From the NCBI RefSeq assembly GCF_000969445.1, contig NZ_JZEY01000061.1, positions 406,001-470,000 of the forward strand: a stretch of DNA of 64,000 nt, in the 5' to 3' direction. Below, one piece after another: positions 9,843-18,908 of the stretch. The stretch is from Devosia chinhatensis. Lineage in GTDB: Bacteria > Pseudomonadota > Alphaproteobacteria > Rhizobiales > Devosiaceae. A program made the position numbers and the translations under genes. The first letter of the stretch is position 1. Each line of letters begins with the position of its first letter. A model generated the notes under the pieces. It made no database searches. It was not told the origin of the DNA and was given only the letters and a program-made list of their open reading frames with translations.

Positions 9843-10153
9843 CAGCTTGAACAAAATGGGGCCGCCCCCAAAGACGGCCCCAGTCAAGGGAGGAACGATT
9901 TGTGCCGGGAGCGGGGCCTCAACCGCGACGTCCTGCACAGACCATGCTTCTCAGGGATGAACCCATTTGACTCCGCCAGCAAGCCGGATCGCGGCATTGG
10001 CGCGGAAAGGGGCGATCCTGTTGCAAAAAGGATTCAGGGCCATCCGGGCTTTCCCCAGGCGGGCCGGTCCATTTTCCGCTTCGGTTCTGTCGCGCCGCAG
10101 GCTAAGCGATGGGTCCAGAACAGGCCCTTACTCTTTATCGGACGGCGTGACCC
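9843..10153. other. Intergenic region with one hairpin
   Basis: This 311-bp stretch holds an 8-bp inverted repeat (9857-9864 TGGGGCCG with 9875-9882) just after the amidohydrolase stop. It could act as a weak terminator but lacks a T tract. I see no convincing gene here; a short open frame at 9900-10157 has no family resemblance and overlaps the hisN-like start. Confidence 0.4.
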
Positions 10154-10945
10154 ATGACCCCCTCGATCGACTTCGCCCAGGTGGAAGCGGTACTTCTTGC
10201 CGCTGCAGATGCCGCTGCAGGCCGCACGTTGCCGCTCTTTCGCACGGGCCTTGCCATCGACAACAAGCTCGAAAGCGGTTTTGACCCGGTCACCGAGGCC
10301 GACAAGAGCGCCGAGACGGCGATCCGCGACATCATCTCTGCCGCCTTTCCCGATCATGCGGTCATCGGCGAGGAATGGGGCGTTTCCGGCACTGGCCCTT
10401 TCAGCTGGATCATCGATCCAGTCGATGGCACGAGAGCCTTCATTTCCGGCGCGCCGGTCTGGGGCACGCTGATCGGCTTTGCAATCGACGGCATTGCCGT
10501 GGCCGGTGTCATGAGCCAGCCCTTCATCGGCGAAACCTTCCTGGCCGTCCCTGGACGCTCGACCTATCGCCGCGGCGGAGAAACCCGGCCCAATCACACC
10601 AGTGGCCAGACCGATCTGGCGGCAGCCCGCATCTTCACCACCACGCCCAACCTCTTCCGGGGCGAACATTGGGCCAAGTGGGAAGCGATCGAGGCCGCAA
10701 CGCGCCTGCAGCGCTTCGGCATGGATTGCTATGGTTATGCCCTGCTTGCCGCCGGCCATGCCGATCTGGTCGTCGAGCCCTACCTCAACACCTATGACAT
10801 TGCTGCGCTCGTGCCGATCATTCGCGAAGCGGGCGGCGCCATCACCTGCTGGGACGGGTCCGAACCCACGGGCGGCGGAAATGTGGTGGCGGCGGCTACG
10901 CCCGCACTGCTCGAACACGCCCTCGACCGCATCAATGCGGCCTGA
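10154..10945 (+). CDS. hisN: Histidinol-phosphatase / inositol monophosphatase family protein
   Basis: A 263-residue Mg-dependent phosphatase of the IMPase fold. Metal-binding signatures are visible: EADKSAE near residue 48, the EEWG glutamates near residue 73, the DPVDGTRAF block near residue 87 and the C-terminal YDIAALVPIIREAGG near residue 216. Sequence style is closest to the HisN-type L-histidinol-phosphatases of alphaproteobacteria, which complete histidine biosynthesis when no HisB phosphatase exists. A general inositol-phosphatase role cannot be excluded. ATG at 10154 is taken as the start. Confidence 0.83.
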   Translation: MTPSIDFAQVEAVLLAAADAAAGRTLPLFRTGLAIDNKLESGFDPVTEADKSAETAIRDIISAAFPDHAVIGEEWGVSGTGPFSWIIDPVDGTRAFISGAPVWGTLIGFAIDGIAVAGVMSQPFIGETFLAVPGRSTYRRGGETRPNHTSGQTDLAAARIFTTTPNLFRGEHWAKWEAIEAATRLQRFGMDCYGYALLAAGHADLVVEPYLNTYDIAALVPIIREAGGAITCWDGSEPTGGGNVVAAATPALLEHALDRINAA

Positions 10946-10966
10946 CACGGCCGATCGTTCTACCGT

Positions 10967-11941
10967 CTAGCCGCTCTGTTCGGTGATGAAGGCGTCGAAC
11001 GCTGCCAGCACCTGTCCCCTGATCGCATCGGTTTCCATGAACAATTCGTGCCGGCCTCCGGGGATGACCATGTGCCGTCCATTGCGCAGGCGCAGGCCCA
11101 TCTGCTCGATGGCGGGCGTCGAGACGATGCGGTCATGGCCGGCCGCCAGCATCAGCAGCGGGATCTTGACGCTGGCCGGGAAGCTGTCCCTGCCGGCATT
11201 GACCATGGCCCGCATGGCCGAAGCCAGCCAGCGGAACGTCGGCGAGCCGAGATAGAGGCTGTCATCGGCGCGGATCGTCTCCACCATGCGCCGGTAGCGC
11301 AACATGTCAGAGGTCAGGGGATTATCGGGATACATGGCTTCGTCGGGCCGGCGGTCACCGCGTCGGGCCATGGGCAATCGACCCATCCCCACAAAGCTTG
11401 CGGCCTCGGCAAACAGCGCCCAGCGCGGCAGGCTGTGCTCCATATTGTAAAGGCTGATCATCGGCGCCGAGAGAAACACCCGATCGAACATCATCCGGTC
11501 ACGCGTCGTGGCATAAAGGCTGGCCAGCCCGCCCATGGAATGACCCACGAGATAGAAGGGCAGCGGACAATCGGGCAGCAGGATATCGGCGTGAAAACAG
11601 CGCAGGTCGGTCCAGTAATCGTCGAAATGGTCGACATAGCCGAGGCCGGGCTCGCCGATCAGCCGGTCCGAACCGCCCTGGCCCCGCCAGTCGAACGTGG
11701 CCACCGCAAAGCCGCGCCGGCGGAAGTCCTCGACGGTCTCGAAATATTTCTCGATATATTCCGTGCGCCCCTGCACGAGGCAGATTGTGCCCTTTGGGGC
11801 GCCCTTGCCCTTGGGCCAGAGCGCATAGCGCAACCGCACTTTGTCCGACGTGGTGAAATAGCCCACCCGTGCCCCCTCGGGCACCGGGTTTGATGCGGTG
11901 GCGGTCAGTTTCGGTCCATGGGGATCGACTTGGGCGGTCAC
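10967..11941 (-). CDS. Alpha/beta hydrolase, lysophospholipase (PldB-like)
   Basis: A 324-residue serine hydrolase. The nucleophile elbow is GHSMGG near residue 145, a DWRGQGGSDR segment marks the oxyanion region, and the late AGHDRIVS and PGGRHELFME segments supply the acid and histidine. This fits the lysophospholipase/monoacylglycerol-lipase family, which cleaves acyl chains from lysophospholipids. GTG at 11941 was chosen because a strong ACGAGGCCGA element precedes it; extension to 12010 would run through a rho-independent terminator. The gene is convergent with the hisN-like gene and sits behind a leader that contains that terminator. Confidence 0.82.
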   Translation of the reverse strand: MTAQVDPHGPKLTATASNPVPEGARVGYFTTSDKVRLRYALWPKGKGAPKGTICLVQGRTEYIEKYFETVEDFRRRGFAVATFDWRGQGGSDRLIGEPGLGYVDHFDDYWTDLRCFHADILLPDCPLPFYLVGHSMGGLASLYATTRDRMMFDRVFLSAPMISLYNMEHSLPRWALFAEAASFVGMGRLPMARRGDRRPDEAMYPDNPLTSDMLRYRRMVETIRADDSLYLGSPTFRWLASAMRAMVNAGRDSFPASVKIPLLMLAAGHDRIVSTPAIEQMGLRLRNGRHMVIPGGRHELFMETDAIRGQVLAAFDAFITEQSG

Positions 11942-11988
11942 GCTCGGCCTCGTTTCAAGATACTGGGCGGACCATATCCGGCAGAGGT

Positions 11989-12026
11989 AAAAAGAAAAGC
12001 CGGCAACCACATGGATTGCCGGCTTT
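11989..12026 (-). terminator. Rho-independent terminator in the lysophospholipase leader
   Basis: On the minus strand an 11-bp perfect stem (12016-12026 with 11996-12006, GCCGGCAA core) with a 9-base loop is followed by TTTTCTTTTT. It lies about 50 bases upstream of the lysophospholipase start, on the same strand. No coding gene ends here, so it would be either a transcription attenuator or the end of a small RNA. Confidence 0.7.
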
Positions 12027-12107
12027 CCTGTGTCTGCGGCGCCTTGCGGGGGGCGGATGAAAGCGCCGACAGGATCAGTGAAGTCCGAAACGACGCGTGC
12101 CGCTCTT

Positions 12108-12175
12108 GTTCACATGACCCCTTTTAGTCCGCCCCGGCTGAACCCAGCTGGAGCGCCCCGTTCATCTGCGGTTCA
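12108..12175 (-). promoter_or_regulatory. TGAAC direct repeats, possible response-regulator operator
   Basis: On the minus strand TGAAC occurs twice with an 11-bp period (12160-12164 and 12171-12175). An oppositely oriented copy is at 12139-12143 and another at 12108-12112. Direct repeats spaced by one helical turn are typical of OmpR-family operators. The element would face the short transcript ending at the 11.99-kb terminator. The assignment is inferential. Confidence 0.35.
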
Positions 12176-12249
12176 TCCGATCGGCAAAGGATCGTCCTCC
12201 CTGTGCTCCATCCTATTTGCGCACGGTTTAAGGTCCACGCCAATGGGCT

Positions 12250-12277
12250 CTTGAACCGCGCAAATCGCCACCTACAT
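12250..12277 (+). promoter_or_regulatory. Predicted RpoH (sigma-32) promoter of hsp20
   Basis: CTTGAA at 12250-12255 and CCTACAT at 12271-12277, separated by 15 bp, match the alphaproteobacterial heat-shock sigma consensus (CTTGAA and CYTATNT) at six of six and six of seven positions. Transcription would begin near 12284. Confidence 0.6.
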
Positions 12278-12283
12278 CTGTGC

Positions 12284-12395
12284 TGTCCGCCGGTCATCCG
12301 GGGACCCCGGCCCTGTCCAAATCACGGTTCGCCGCTTTCGGGAACCCTTCGCGACAGAAGCCGAGACCACACGTTGCTCAAGGAGAATGTGACAA
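12284..12395 (+). promoter_or_regulatory. ROSE-like RNA thermometer in the hsp20 leader
   Basis: The predicted 112-base leader folds into hairpins. These include GGTTC/GAACC near 12326-12352 and a final hairpin at 12368-12391 that sequesters the Shine-Dalgarno (AAGGAG, 12380-12385). In that hairpin TTGCT at 12374-12378 lies opposite the ribosome-binding site with an unpaired G. This is the U(U/C)GCU hallmark of ROSE elements, which melt on heating to allow translation of small heat-shock genes in rhizobia. Position and length fit; the fold has not been computed. Confidence 0.6.
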
Positions 12396-12848
12396 ATGCA
12401 GACCTATGATTTTTCCCCCTTCTATCGTTCCACCGTCGGCTTCGACCGCTTGTTCAACCGCCTCGATTCCATGGTCGGTCAGGAAACCAAGACCTACCCG
12501 CCCTACAATATCGAGCGCACCGGTGATGATGCCTACCGCATCTCCATCGCCGTGGCCGGGTTCTCCAATGGCGATATCGCCGTGGAAACCAAGGAGAACA
12601 GTCTGGTCGTCAAAGGCGCGAAGCCTGCTGACGGCGCGGACAAGCGCGAATTCCTCCATCGCGGCATTGCCGAGCGCGCCTTCGAACTGCGCTTCCAGCT
12701 GGCCGATTATGTCGAGGTAACCGGCGCCAATCTCGAGAACGGCCTGCTCCATCTCGAACTCAAGCGCGAATTGCCCGAGAGCAAGAAGGCGCGGACCATT
12801 CAGATCAGTGGCGGCAGCGCGGTCCTCGAGGACAAGTCCGTCAACTAG
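12396..12848 (+). CDS. Hsp20 family small heat-shock protein (IbpA-like)
   Basis: A 150-residue cytosolic holdase chaperone of the alpha-crystallin family. Its N-terminal arm (DFSPFYRSTVGFDRLF) is the usual IbpA type. The alpha-crystallin domain covers about residues 35-130, with the conserved IAVAGF and RGIAERAFELRFQL segments and the ANLENGLLHLELKRELPE strand. The C-terminal IQI anchoring motif is present near residue 135. It is preceded by a predicted RpoH promoter and a ROSE-like thermometer, so both transcription and translation should rise on heat shock. A terminator follows. Confidence 0.95.
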   Translation: MQTYDFSPFYRSTVGFDRLFNRLDSMVGQETKTYPPYNIERTGDDAYRISIAVAGFSNGDIAVETKENSLVVKGAKPADGADKREFLHRGIAERAFELRFQLADYVEVTGANLENGLLHLELKRELPESKKARTIQISGGSAVLEDKSVN

Positions 12849-12875
12849 GCCAGTTCCGACGTCCATCGGAAATGA

Positions 12876-12910
12876 AGGGCGCGATCCTTTAGGGGTCGCG
12901 CCCTTTCTCT
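12876..12910 (+). terminator. Rho-independent terminator after hsp20
   Basis: A perfect 9-bp stem (12876-12884 AGGGCGCGA with 12896-12904) is followed by TTCTCT, 28 bp past the hsp20 stop. Confidence 0.8.
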
Positions 12911-13009
12911 GTTGCCGGCTTCGCCTCCTGCGGGGAACGACTCGGACATCTGGCAAGTTGAAGGAGCGAAAGCCGCAAGGCCGTGACTTTCCTCCAGCGT
13001 CAGGATGAC

Positions 13010-13489
13010 ATGCCCATGAAAACCCCCTCCATCGCCCTCAAGTCCAATGCTAAGTCTGCCGTGATCGACGTGCTCAATGCGCGCCTGGCCGATGCCATCG
13101 ACCTGGCCCTGATCACCAAGCAGGCGCACTGGAACCTCAAGGGTCCCAATTTCATCGCCGTGCACGAAATGCTCGACCCCATGCGCGCCGCCATCGACAA
13201 GCATGTCGATGTCATTGCCGAGCGCGTCGCCCAGCTCGACGGCATTGCCCTGGGCACCAGCCAGGTCGTCGCCAAGGCCTCGACGCTCGAGGCCTATCCG
13301 ACGGACATCCGCAAGGTTACCGACCACCTCGCCGCCCTGGCCGATCGCTATGCCACGCTCGCCAACCAGGTTCGCGAGGATATCGATACCACCGACGAGG
13401 CTGGCGACGCCGACAGCGCCGATATTCTTACCGCCTTCTCCCGCGAGTTGGACAAGGACCTCTGGTTCATCAAGTCGCATCTCGAATAG
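13010..13489 (+). CDS. dps: Dps-type ferritin-like DNA-protection protein
   Basis: A 159-residue member of the Dps/starvation-protein family, which forms dodecamers that oxidise and store iron with peroxide and shield DNA. The inter-subunit ferroxidase residues are recognisable in KQAHWNLKGPNF (His and Trp) and in HEMLDPMRAAIDKHVDVIAERV (the Asp/Glu positions). ATG at 13010 follows AGGA; ATG at 13016 is an alternative. The gene is flanked by its own terminator. No OxyR site was recognised upstream. Confidence 0.92.
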   Translation: MPMKTPSIALKSNAKSAVIDVLNARLADAIDLALITKQAHWNLKGPNFIAVHEMLDPMRAAIDKHVDVIAERVAQLDGIALGTSQVVAKASTLEAYPTDIRKVTDHLAALADRYATLANQVREDIDTTDEAGDADSADILTAFSRELDKDLWFIKSHLE

Positions 13490-13513
13490 GACTTCTTGAC
13501 CCTTTGGTAACAA

Positions 13514-13548
13514 AAAGGGGCGTCTCGCGCAGGCGCCCCTTTCTTTTT
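13514..13548 (+). terminator. Rho-independent terminator after dps
   Basis: A 9-bp stem (13514-13522 AAAGGGGCG with 13534-13542) is followed by TTTCTTTTT, just after the dps stop. Confidence 0.85.
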
Positions 13549-13609
13549 GCGGTCAAATCCTATACTTTCCTATAGGCAAACTTCCCCAAGTCCTATTTTT
13601 TGTGACCGC
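13549..13609. other. Potential three-way-junction RNA element
   Basis: Inverted repeats nest into a compact three-way junction. The closing stem is GCGGTCA (13549-13555) with TGACCGC (13603-13609). One hairpin is CCTATA/TATAGG (13559-13576) and the other is ACTT/AAGT (13580-13591). The element lies just after the dps terminator in a comparatively AT-rich stretch. It matches no RNA family I recognise, and the strand is unknown. Confidence 0.4.
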
Positions 13610-13653
13610 AAAGCGGCAAAATCGCTTGCCCGCAGTTTTGAATTATGCAAATG

Positions 13654-13781
13654 TGCCGTCGTTAGGGCAGTATATCTGTCCTATCTGACGCGTCGCCCCG
13701 CTCTCCGCGGCCAGCGCGCGCGCTGGTCCGGCTGGACCGCTAGTCGATAGCGGAAACGGACAGGCGGAGCTAACGACGGCA
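13654..13781. other. Large inverted-repeat structure in the gltB leader
   Basis: A perfect 12-bp inverted repeat (13654-13665 TGCCGTCGTTAG with 13770-13781) closes a 128-bp element. Inside it a second stem pairs CTGTCC (13676-13681) with GGACAG (13758-13763). Four short hairpins lie within: CCGC/GCGG at 13698-13710, CCAGCG/CGCTGG at 13711-13726, GGTCC/GGACC at 13725-13738 and CCGCTA/TAGCGG at 13737-13753. The last three overlap and exclude one another, as in a switching RNA. No known family is recognised. Confidence 0.45.
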
Positions 13782-14019
13782 GGCTTGGCCCCCAAGACCC
13801 CGCCCGAGCTCGAATTATGAGCGGCCATTTGGATGCAGTGCCGCTCCCCATGCATGGCCACATTTGCTCATTCGAGCCGTACTGTGTAGTACGACCCGCC
13901 TGAACACTGTGCCCAAGAGGACAAGGATGCATCCAGCGGGCCGGACAACCGGCAACAACAGGATGCGCACGCGACAGCAATAGCCCCCAGCGGGCGCCGA
14001 ACAGAGATGAGGTTGAGCC
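13782..14019 (+). other. Remainder of the long gltB upstream region
   Basis: No gene is seen here. Two further hairpins are visible: CGTACT/AGTACG with a GTGT loop (13878-13893) and GCCGG/CCGGC with an ACAA loop (13940-13953). A GAGG ribosome-binding element stands 8 bases before the gltB ATG. Together with the two elements upstream this makes a region of about 470 bp between dps and gltB that looks like structured leader rather than ordinary promoter. Confidence 0.4.
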
Positions 14020-17000
14020 ATGGCAAACGTACGGACCGGAATTCCCGCCCAGTCGAGCACTGCCAAAACCAAAACCTTGATCCTCGATGGCAAGCGCGTG
14101 GACGGACGTCCGGCGGCGCAGGGCCTCTACGACCCCGCCAATGAGCACGATGCCTGCGGCATCGGCATGATCGCCAACATCAAGAACAAGCCCAGCCACG
14201 AAGTGGTCGAGAAGGGTCTCGAAATCCTCGAGAACCTCGAACATCGCGGTGCCGTGGGTGCCGACCCGCTCATGGGTGATGGCGCCGGCATCCTGGTGCA
14301 GACCCCTCATGCCTTCATCCAGAAGGTCATGCCGTTCGCCCTGCCCGAAAAGCACCACTACGCCGTGGCGATGATCTTTTACCCCAATGTGGTGGCGTTG
14401 CGCGACCGCTGCGCCGACGTCGTGCGTCGCTGCCTGGCTGGCGAAGGTCTGACGCTTCTGGGTGAGCGCGTCGTGCCCACCGACAATTCCCGTCTCAGCG
14501 AAGGTGTCATCGCCACCCAGCCCATCATCGAACAGATGGTCGTGGCGCGCCCCGAGGGCCTGTCCCTCGACGAATTCGAGCGCAAGCTGCTCATCGTGCG
14601 CAAGGTGATTTCCAACACCGTCTACAAGGAAGTGCCTGAGAGCGACAGCGACAACGGCTTTTATGTCGTGTCCCTGTCCGCGCGGACCCTGGTCTATAAG
14701 GGCATGTTCTTGGCCGACCAGCTGGGCGCCTTTTATACCGACCTGCATGACGAGACCTTCGAAAGCGCCATTGCCCTCGTGCACCAGCGGTTCTCGACCA
14801 ATACCTTCCCGTCCTGGAAGCTGGCCCACCCCTATCGCATGACCACCCACAATGGTGAGATCAACACCATTCGCGGCAACGTCAACTGGATGGCGGCCCG
14901 CCAGGCCTCGGTTTCCTCGCCCAAGTTCGGCGACGACATCACCAAGATCTGGCCGATTTCCTATGAGGGCCAGTCCGACACCGCCTGTTTCGACAACGCG
15001 CTCGAATTCCTCGTGCGCGGCGGCTATTCGCTGCCGCACGCGGCCATGATGCTGATCCCCGAGGCCTGGGCGGGCAACCCGCTGATGGACGAGCAGCGCC
15101 GCGCCTTTTACGAATATCATGCCGCCCTGATGGAGCCCTGGGACGGTCCGGCCGCCATGTCGCTGTCCGATGGACGCTACGTCGTGGCGACGCTCGACCG
15201 CAATGGCCTGCGTCCGGCCCGCTATCTCGTCACCAAGGAAGGGCACGTCGTCCTCGCCTCTGAATCGGGCGTGCTCGATATTCCAGACGAGGATATCGTC
15301 GAGCGCTGGCGCCTGCAGCCGGGCAAGATGCTTTTGATCGACCTCGAGGAAGGCCGCATCATCTCCGACGACGAGATCAAGAAGCAGCTCGCCACCAGCA
15401 ATCCCTATGCCGAATGGCTCGCCCGCAGCCAGATCGTGCTCGAAGACCTGCCGGCTACCCAGCCCAAGGCCCCGACCAGCACCGATTCCCTGCTCGATCG
15501 CATGCAGGCCTTCGGCTACACCCAGGAAGACGTCAAGCTGCTCATGGCCCCGATGGCCACGACCGGTCAGGAAGCCGTGGGCTCGATGGGCACCGACACC
15601 CCGCTGTCGGCGCTCTCCAACAAGTCCAAGCTCCTTTATACCTATTTCAAGCAGAACTTCGCGCAGGTGACCAACCCGCCCATCGATCCGATCCGCGAGG
15701 AATCGGTGATGAGCCTGGTCTCCTTCATTGGCCCGCGCCCCAACATCTTCGATCTGGAAGGCGTCTCCCGCGAAAAGCGCCTTGAAGTGCGGCAGCCCAT
15801 TCTCACCAACGAGGATCTCGAAAAGATCCGCGACATCGGTGACATGGCCGACAACCAGTTCAAGACGCGCACGCTCGACATCACCTACCACGCCTCCCAA
15901 GGCGCGGCGGGGATGGAAAAGGCGCTGGCCGATCTCTGCGAGGTCGCCGAGGCGGCCGTGCGCGGCGAATACAACATCATCGTCCTTTCCGACCGGCTCC
16001 TGGCTGCCGATCGCATTGCCATCCCGGCCTTGCTGGCCACCGCCGCCGTGCACCACCACCTGATCCGCAAGGGTCTGCGCACCTCTTCCGGTCTCGTCGT
16101 CGAAACCGGCGAAGCCCGCGAAATGCACCATTTCGCCATGCTGGCCGGTTATGGCGCCGAGGCGATCAACCCCTATCTCGCCTTCGAGGCGCTGGCCGCT
16201 CTTCATGCCGAGGGCGAATATCCGCCCGAAGTCTCGGCCGAGGAAGTGGTCTACCGCTACATCAAGTCCGTGGGTAAGGGCTTGCTCAAGGTCATGTCCA
16301 AGATGGGCATCTCGACCTACCAGTCCTATTGCGGCGCCCAGATCTTCGACGCGGTCGGTCTCAATTCCGAGTTCGTCAAGAAGTACTTCTTCGGCACCGC
16401 CACCTCCATCGAGGGTGTCGGCCTTTCCGAAGTGGCAGAGGAAACCGTGCGCCGCCATGCCGAGGCCTTCGGTGACGACGTGGTGCTGCGCAAGGCGCTC
16501 GATGTCGGCGGCGAATATGCCTATCGCATCCGCGGTGAAAAGCATGCCTGGTCGCCCGACCTCGTGGCCGATCTGCAGCATGCCGTGCGCACCGCCGAAG
16601 AGGCGCCCGAAACCGCCCAGGCGCGCTATGACAGCTTCGCCAACCGCGCCAATACCGGCGAGAACGGCTACCTGGCCATTCGCCACCTCTTCGACATCCG
16701 CCCCGTCGGCCCGGCCGTCAGCCTGGATGAGGTCGAGCCGGCAGCCGAGATCGTCCGTCGTTTCGTCACCGGTGCGATGAGCTTTGGCTCGATCAGCCGC
16801 GAGGCCCATACCACGCTCGCCATCGCCATGAACCAGATTGGCGGCAAGTCCAATACCGGTGAAGGCGGCGAGGAGCCCGACCGCTACAAGCCCCTGCCCG
16901 ATGGCTCGCGCAATCCGCTGCGCAGCGCCATCAAGCAGGTCGCCTCCGGCCGCTTCGGCGTCACCACCGAATATCTGGTCAATTCCGACCAGATTCAGAT

Positions 17001-18753
17001 CAAGGTTGCCCAAGGTGCAAAGCCCGGCGAAGGCGGCCAGCTGCCGGGGCACAAGGTCGACTGGATCGTCGCCAAGACCCGTCACTCGACCCCCGGCGTG
17101 GGCCTCATCAGCCCGCCGCCGCACCACGACATCTATTCCATCGAAGATCTCGCTCAGCTGATCTACGACCTCAAGAATGTCAACGAGCAGGCCGATATCT
17201 CGGTCAAGCTGGTGTCCGAAGTCGGCGTGGGAACGGTGGCGGCAGGTGTTGCCAAGGCGCGTGCCGATCACATCACCATTTCCGGCTTCGACGGCGGAAC
17301 GGGTGCGTCGCCCCTGACCTCGCTCAAGCATGCCGGCGGCCCGTGGGAAATCGGCCTCGCCGAAACCCATCAGACCCTGGTGCTCAATCGCCTGCGCAGC
17401 CGCGTCAAGCTGCAGGTCGATGGCGGTCTCAAGACCGGTCGGGACGTGCTGATCGGCGCCCTCCTGGGTGCCGACGAGTTCGGCTTCTCCACCGCGCCGC
17501 TGATTGCGGCCGGCTGCATCATGATGCGCAAGTGTCACCTCAACACCTGCCCGGTTGGCGTCGCCACCCAAGACCCGGTGCTGCGCAAGCGCTTCAAGGG
17601 CACGCCCGAGCACGTCATCAACTACTTCTTCTACGTCGCCGAGGAATTGCGCGGCCTGATGGCCGGCCTGGGCGCCCGTACGCTCAACGAGCTGATTGGC
17701 CGTGCCGACCTGCTCGACCAGCGCCGCGCCGATGACCACTGGAAAACCCAGGGCATCGATCTCTCGAGGCTCTTCCACAAGCCCGATCCGATCGGGGGTG
17801 ACACGCTGTTCCATTCGGAAGTGCAGAACCACCACCTCGAATCCGTGCTCGACCGCAAGCTCATCGAGCTGGCCGCGCCCGCGCTCGAAAGCGGCACGCC
17901 GGTGCAGATCGACCTGCCCATCCGCAGCCGCGACCGTTCGGCCGGAGCCATGCTCTCGGGTGCTCTTGCCAGGAAATACGGCAATGAGGGGCTCAACGAG
18001 GACACGATTTCGATCACCCTGCGCGGCACGGCAGGCCAGGCCTTCGGCGCCTTCCTGGGCAAGGGCATTTCCATCGACATGATCGGTGACGCCAATGACT
18101 ATGTGGGCAAGGGTCTTTCCGGCGGCCGTATCGTGGTGCGGCCCTCCGACAAGGTCGGCATCGTGCCCGAGAAGTCCATCATCGTCGGCAATACCGTGCT
18201 CTATGGCGCCACGTCGGGCGAGTGCTATTTCCGCGGCATTGCCGGGGAGCGCTTCGCGGTGCGCAATTCGGGCGCCATTGCGGTGGTCGAGGGCACCGGC
18301 GATCACGGCTGCGAATACATGACCGGCGGTCTTGTCGTCGTCATCGGCCCCACCGGCCGGAACTTCGCGGCCGGCATGAGCGGCGGCGTCGCCTATGTGC
18401 TGGACGAGGACGAGAGCTTCCGCTCCCGCTGCAACCTCGCCATGGTCGATCTCGAGCCGGTTCAGGAAGAAGAAGACCTGATGCGCAAGATCCACCACCA
18501 TGGTGGCGACCTCGAATGGCATGGCCGCGTCGACATTTCCGGCGACATGACCAAGCACGACGACGAGCGCCTGCACCAGCTCATCTCCAACCATCTGCAC
18601 TATACCGGCTCCACCCGGGCCAAGCAGATCCTGGAAAACTGGGCCGAGATGCGCCCGAAATTCGTCAAGGTCATGCCGGTCGAATATCGCCGCGCCATCC
18701 TCGAGATGGAAAAGAAGCGCGCTTCGGGTGGCGCTCACGTGGCGGCCGAGTAA
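14020..18753 (+). CDS. gltB: Glutamate synthase [NADPH] large subunit
   Basis: A 1577-residue cytosolic enzyme that, with GltD, converts glutamine and 2-oxoglutarate to two glutamates. The N-terminal glutamine amidotransferase begins at Cys46 ([10 protein letters not shown]), implying removal of a 45-residue propeptide. The central and FMN-binding synthase domains follow; [11 protein letters not shown] and the long block from about residue 1020 ([25 protein letters not shown]) mark the synthase site. A 3Fe-4S cysteine cluster is seen in [15 protein letters not shown] near residue 1170. The C-terminal GXGXG beta-helix domain fills the last 300 residues. Length matches the family. ATG at 14020 follows GATGAGG. 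It is the first gene of a gltBD operon. Confidence 0.98.
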   Translation: MANVRTGIPAQSSTAKTKTLILDGKRVDGRPAAQGLYDPANEHDACGIGMIANIKNKPSHEVVEKGLEILENLEHRGAVGADPLMGDGAGILVQTPHAFIQKVMPFALPEKHHYAVAMIFYPNVVALRDRCADVVRRCLAGEGLTLLGERVVPTDNSRLSEGVIATQPIIEQMVVARPEGLSLDEFERKLLIVRKVISNTVYKEVPESDSDNGFYVVSLSARTLVYKGMFLADQLGAFYTDLHDETFESAIALVHQRFSTNTFPSWKLAHPYRMTTHNGEINTIRGNVNWMAARQASVSSPKFGDDITKIWPISYEGQSDTACFDNALEFLVRGGYSLPHAAMMLIPEAWAGNPLMDEQRRAFYEYHAALMEPWDGPAAMSLSDGRYVVATLDRNGLRPARYLVTKEGHVVLASESGVLDIPDEDIVERWRLQPGKMLLIDLEEGRIISDDEIKKQLATSNPYAEWLARSQIVLEDLPATQPKAPTSTDSLLDRMQAFGYTQEDVKLLMAPMATTGQEAVGSMGTDTPLSALSNKSKLLYTYFKQNFAQVTNPPIDPIREESVMSLVSFIGPRPNIFDLEGVSREKRLEVRQPILTNEDLEKIRDIGDMADNQFKTRTLDITYHASQGAAGMEKALADLCEVAEAAVRGEYNIIVLSDRLLAADRIAIPALLATAAVHHHLIRKGLRTSSGLVVETGEAREMHHFAMLAGYGAEAINPYLAFEALAALHAEGEYPPEVSAEEVVYRYIKSVGKGLLKVMSKMGISTYQSYCGAQIFDAVGLNSEFVKKYFFGTATSIEGVGLSEVAEETVRRHAEAFGDDVVLRKALDVGGEYAYRIRGEKHAWSPDLVADLQHAVRTAEEAPETAQARYDSFANRANTGENGYLAIRHLFDIRPVGPAVSLDEVEPAAEIVRRFVTGAMSFGSISREAHTTLAIAMNQIGGKSNTGEGGEEPDRYKPLPDGSRNPLRSAIKQVASGRFGVTTEYLVNSDQIQIKVAQGAKPGEGGQLPGHKVDWIVAKTRHSTPGVGLISPPPHHDIYSIEDLAQLIYDLKNVNEQADISVKLVSEVGVGTVAAGVAKARADHITISGFDGGTGASPLTSLKHAGGPWEIGLAETHQTLVLNRLRSRVKLQVDGGLKTGRDVLIGALLGADEFGFSTAPLIAAGCIMMRKCHLNTCPVGVATQDPVLRKRFKGTPEHVINYFFYVAEELRGLMAGLGARTLNELIGRADLLDQRRADDHWKTQGIDLSRLFHKPDPIGGDTLFHSEVQNHHLESVLDRKLIELAAPALESGTPVQIDLPIRSRDRSAGAMLSGALARKYGNEGLNEDTISITLRGTAGQAFGAFLGKGISIDMIGDANDYVGKGLSGGRIVVRPSDKVGIVPEKSIIVGNTVLYGATSGECYFRGIAGERFAVRNSGAIAVVEGTGDHGCEYMTGGLVVVIGPTGRNFAAGMSGGVAYVLDEDESFRSRCNLAMVDLEPVQEEEDLMRKIHHHGGDLEWHGRVDISGDMTKHDDERLHQLISNHLHYTGSTRAKQILENWAEMRPKFVKVMPVEYRRAILEMEKKRASGGAHVAAE

Positions 18754-18774
18754 GAACGGCTCCGAGCCAAACCA

Positions 18775-18860
18775 CCGGGTCATTCCCGCGTATGCGGGAA
18801 TCCCTGTCGCAGATGCCAGGCGTCAGACACCGATCCCCGCTTTTGCGGGGATGACCCCCA
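18775..18860. repeat. Palindromic dispersed repeat (rhizobial type)
   Basis: Two adjacent hairpins with related outer ends: GTCATTCCCGC/GCGGGAAT near 18779-18802 and ATCCCCGC/GCGGGGAT near 18832-18852. Outer GTCAT and ATGAC mirror each other. It lies between gltB and gltD. Related copies are at about 25252 and, degraded, at about 36505. Confidence 0.65.
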
Positions 18861-18908
18861 GAGTAAGTTGAAAGCGCAAAGCGCTGCACATGAGGTAGGG
18901 AAGAAGCC

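Noticed and set aside
9900..10157. Small open frame before the hisN-like gene
   Set aside because: No clear start signal, Arg/Pro-rich translation and overlap with the next gene start.
12027..12249. Known housekeeping RNA (tmRNA, 6S, SRP or RNase P RNA) upstream of the lysophospholipase
   Set aside because: None of the conserved core sequences of these RNAs is present, so only an unassigned small RNA or attenuator is proposed.
13547..13750. 67-codon frame in the dps-gltB gap
   Set aside because: No ribosome-binding site, and it lies across the inverted repeats, which explain the region better.
13681..18783. A very long open frame (about 1700 codons) on the minus strand
   Set aside because: It is antisense to gltB, whose product is unmistakable. 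Its translation is low-complexity, rich in Gly, Ala, His and Asp, as expected from the complement of GC-biased codons.
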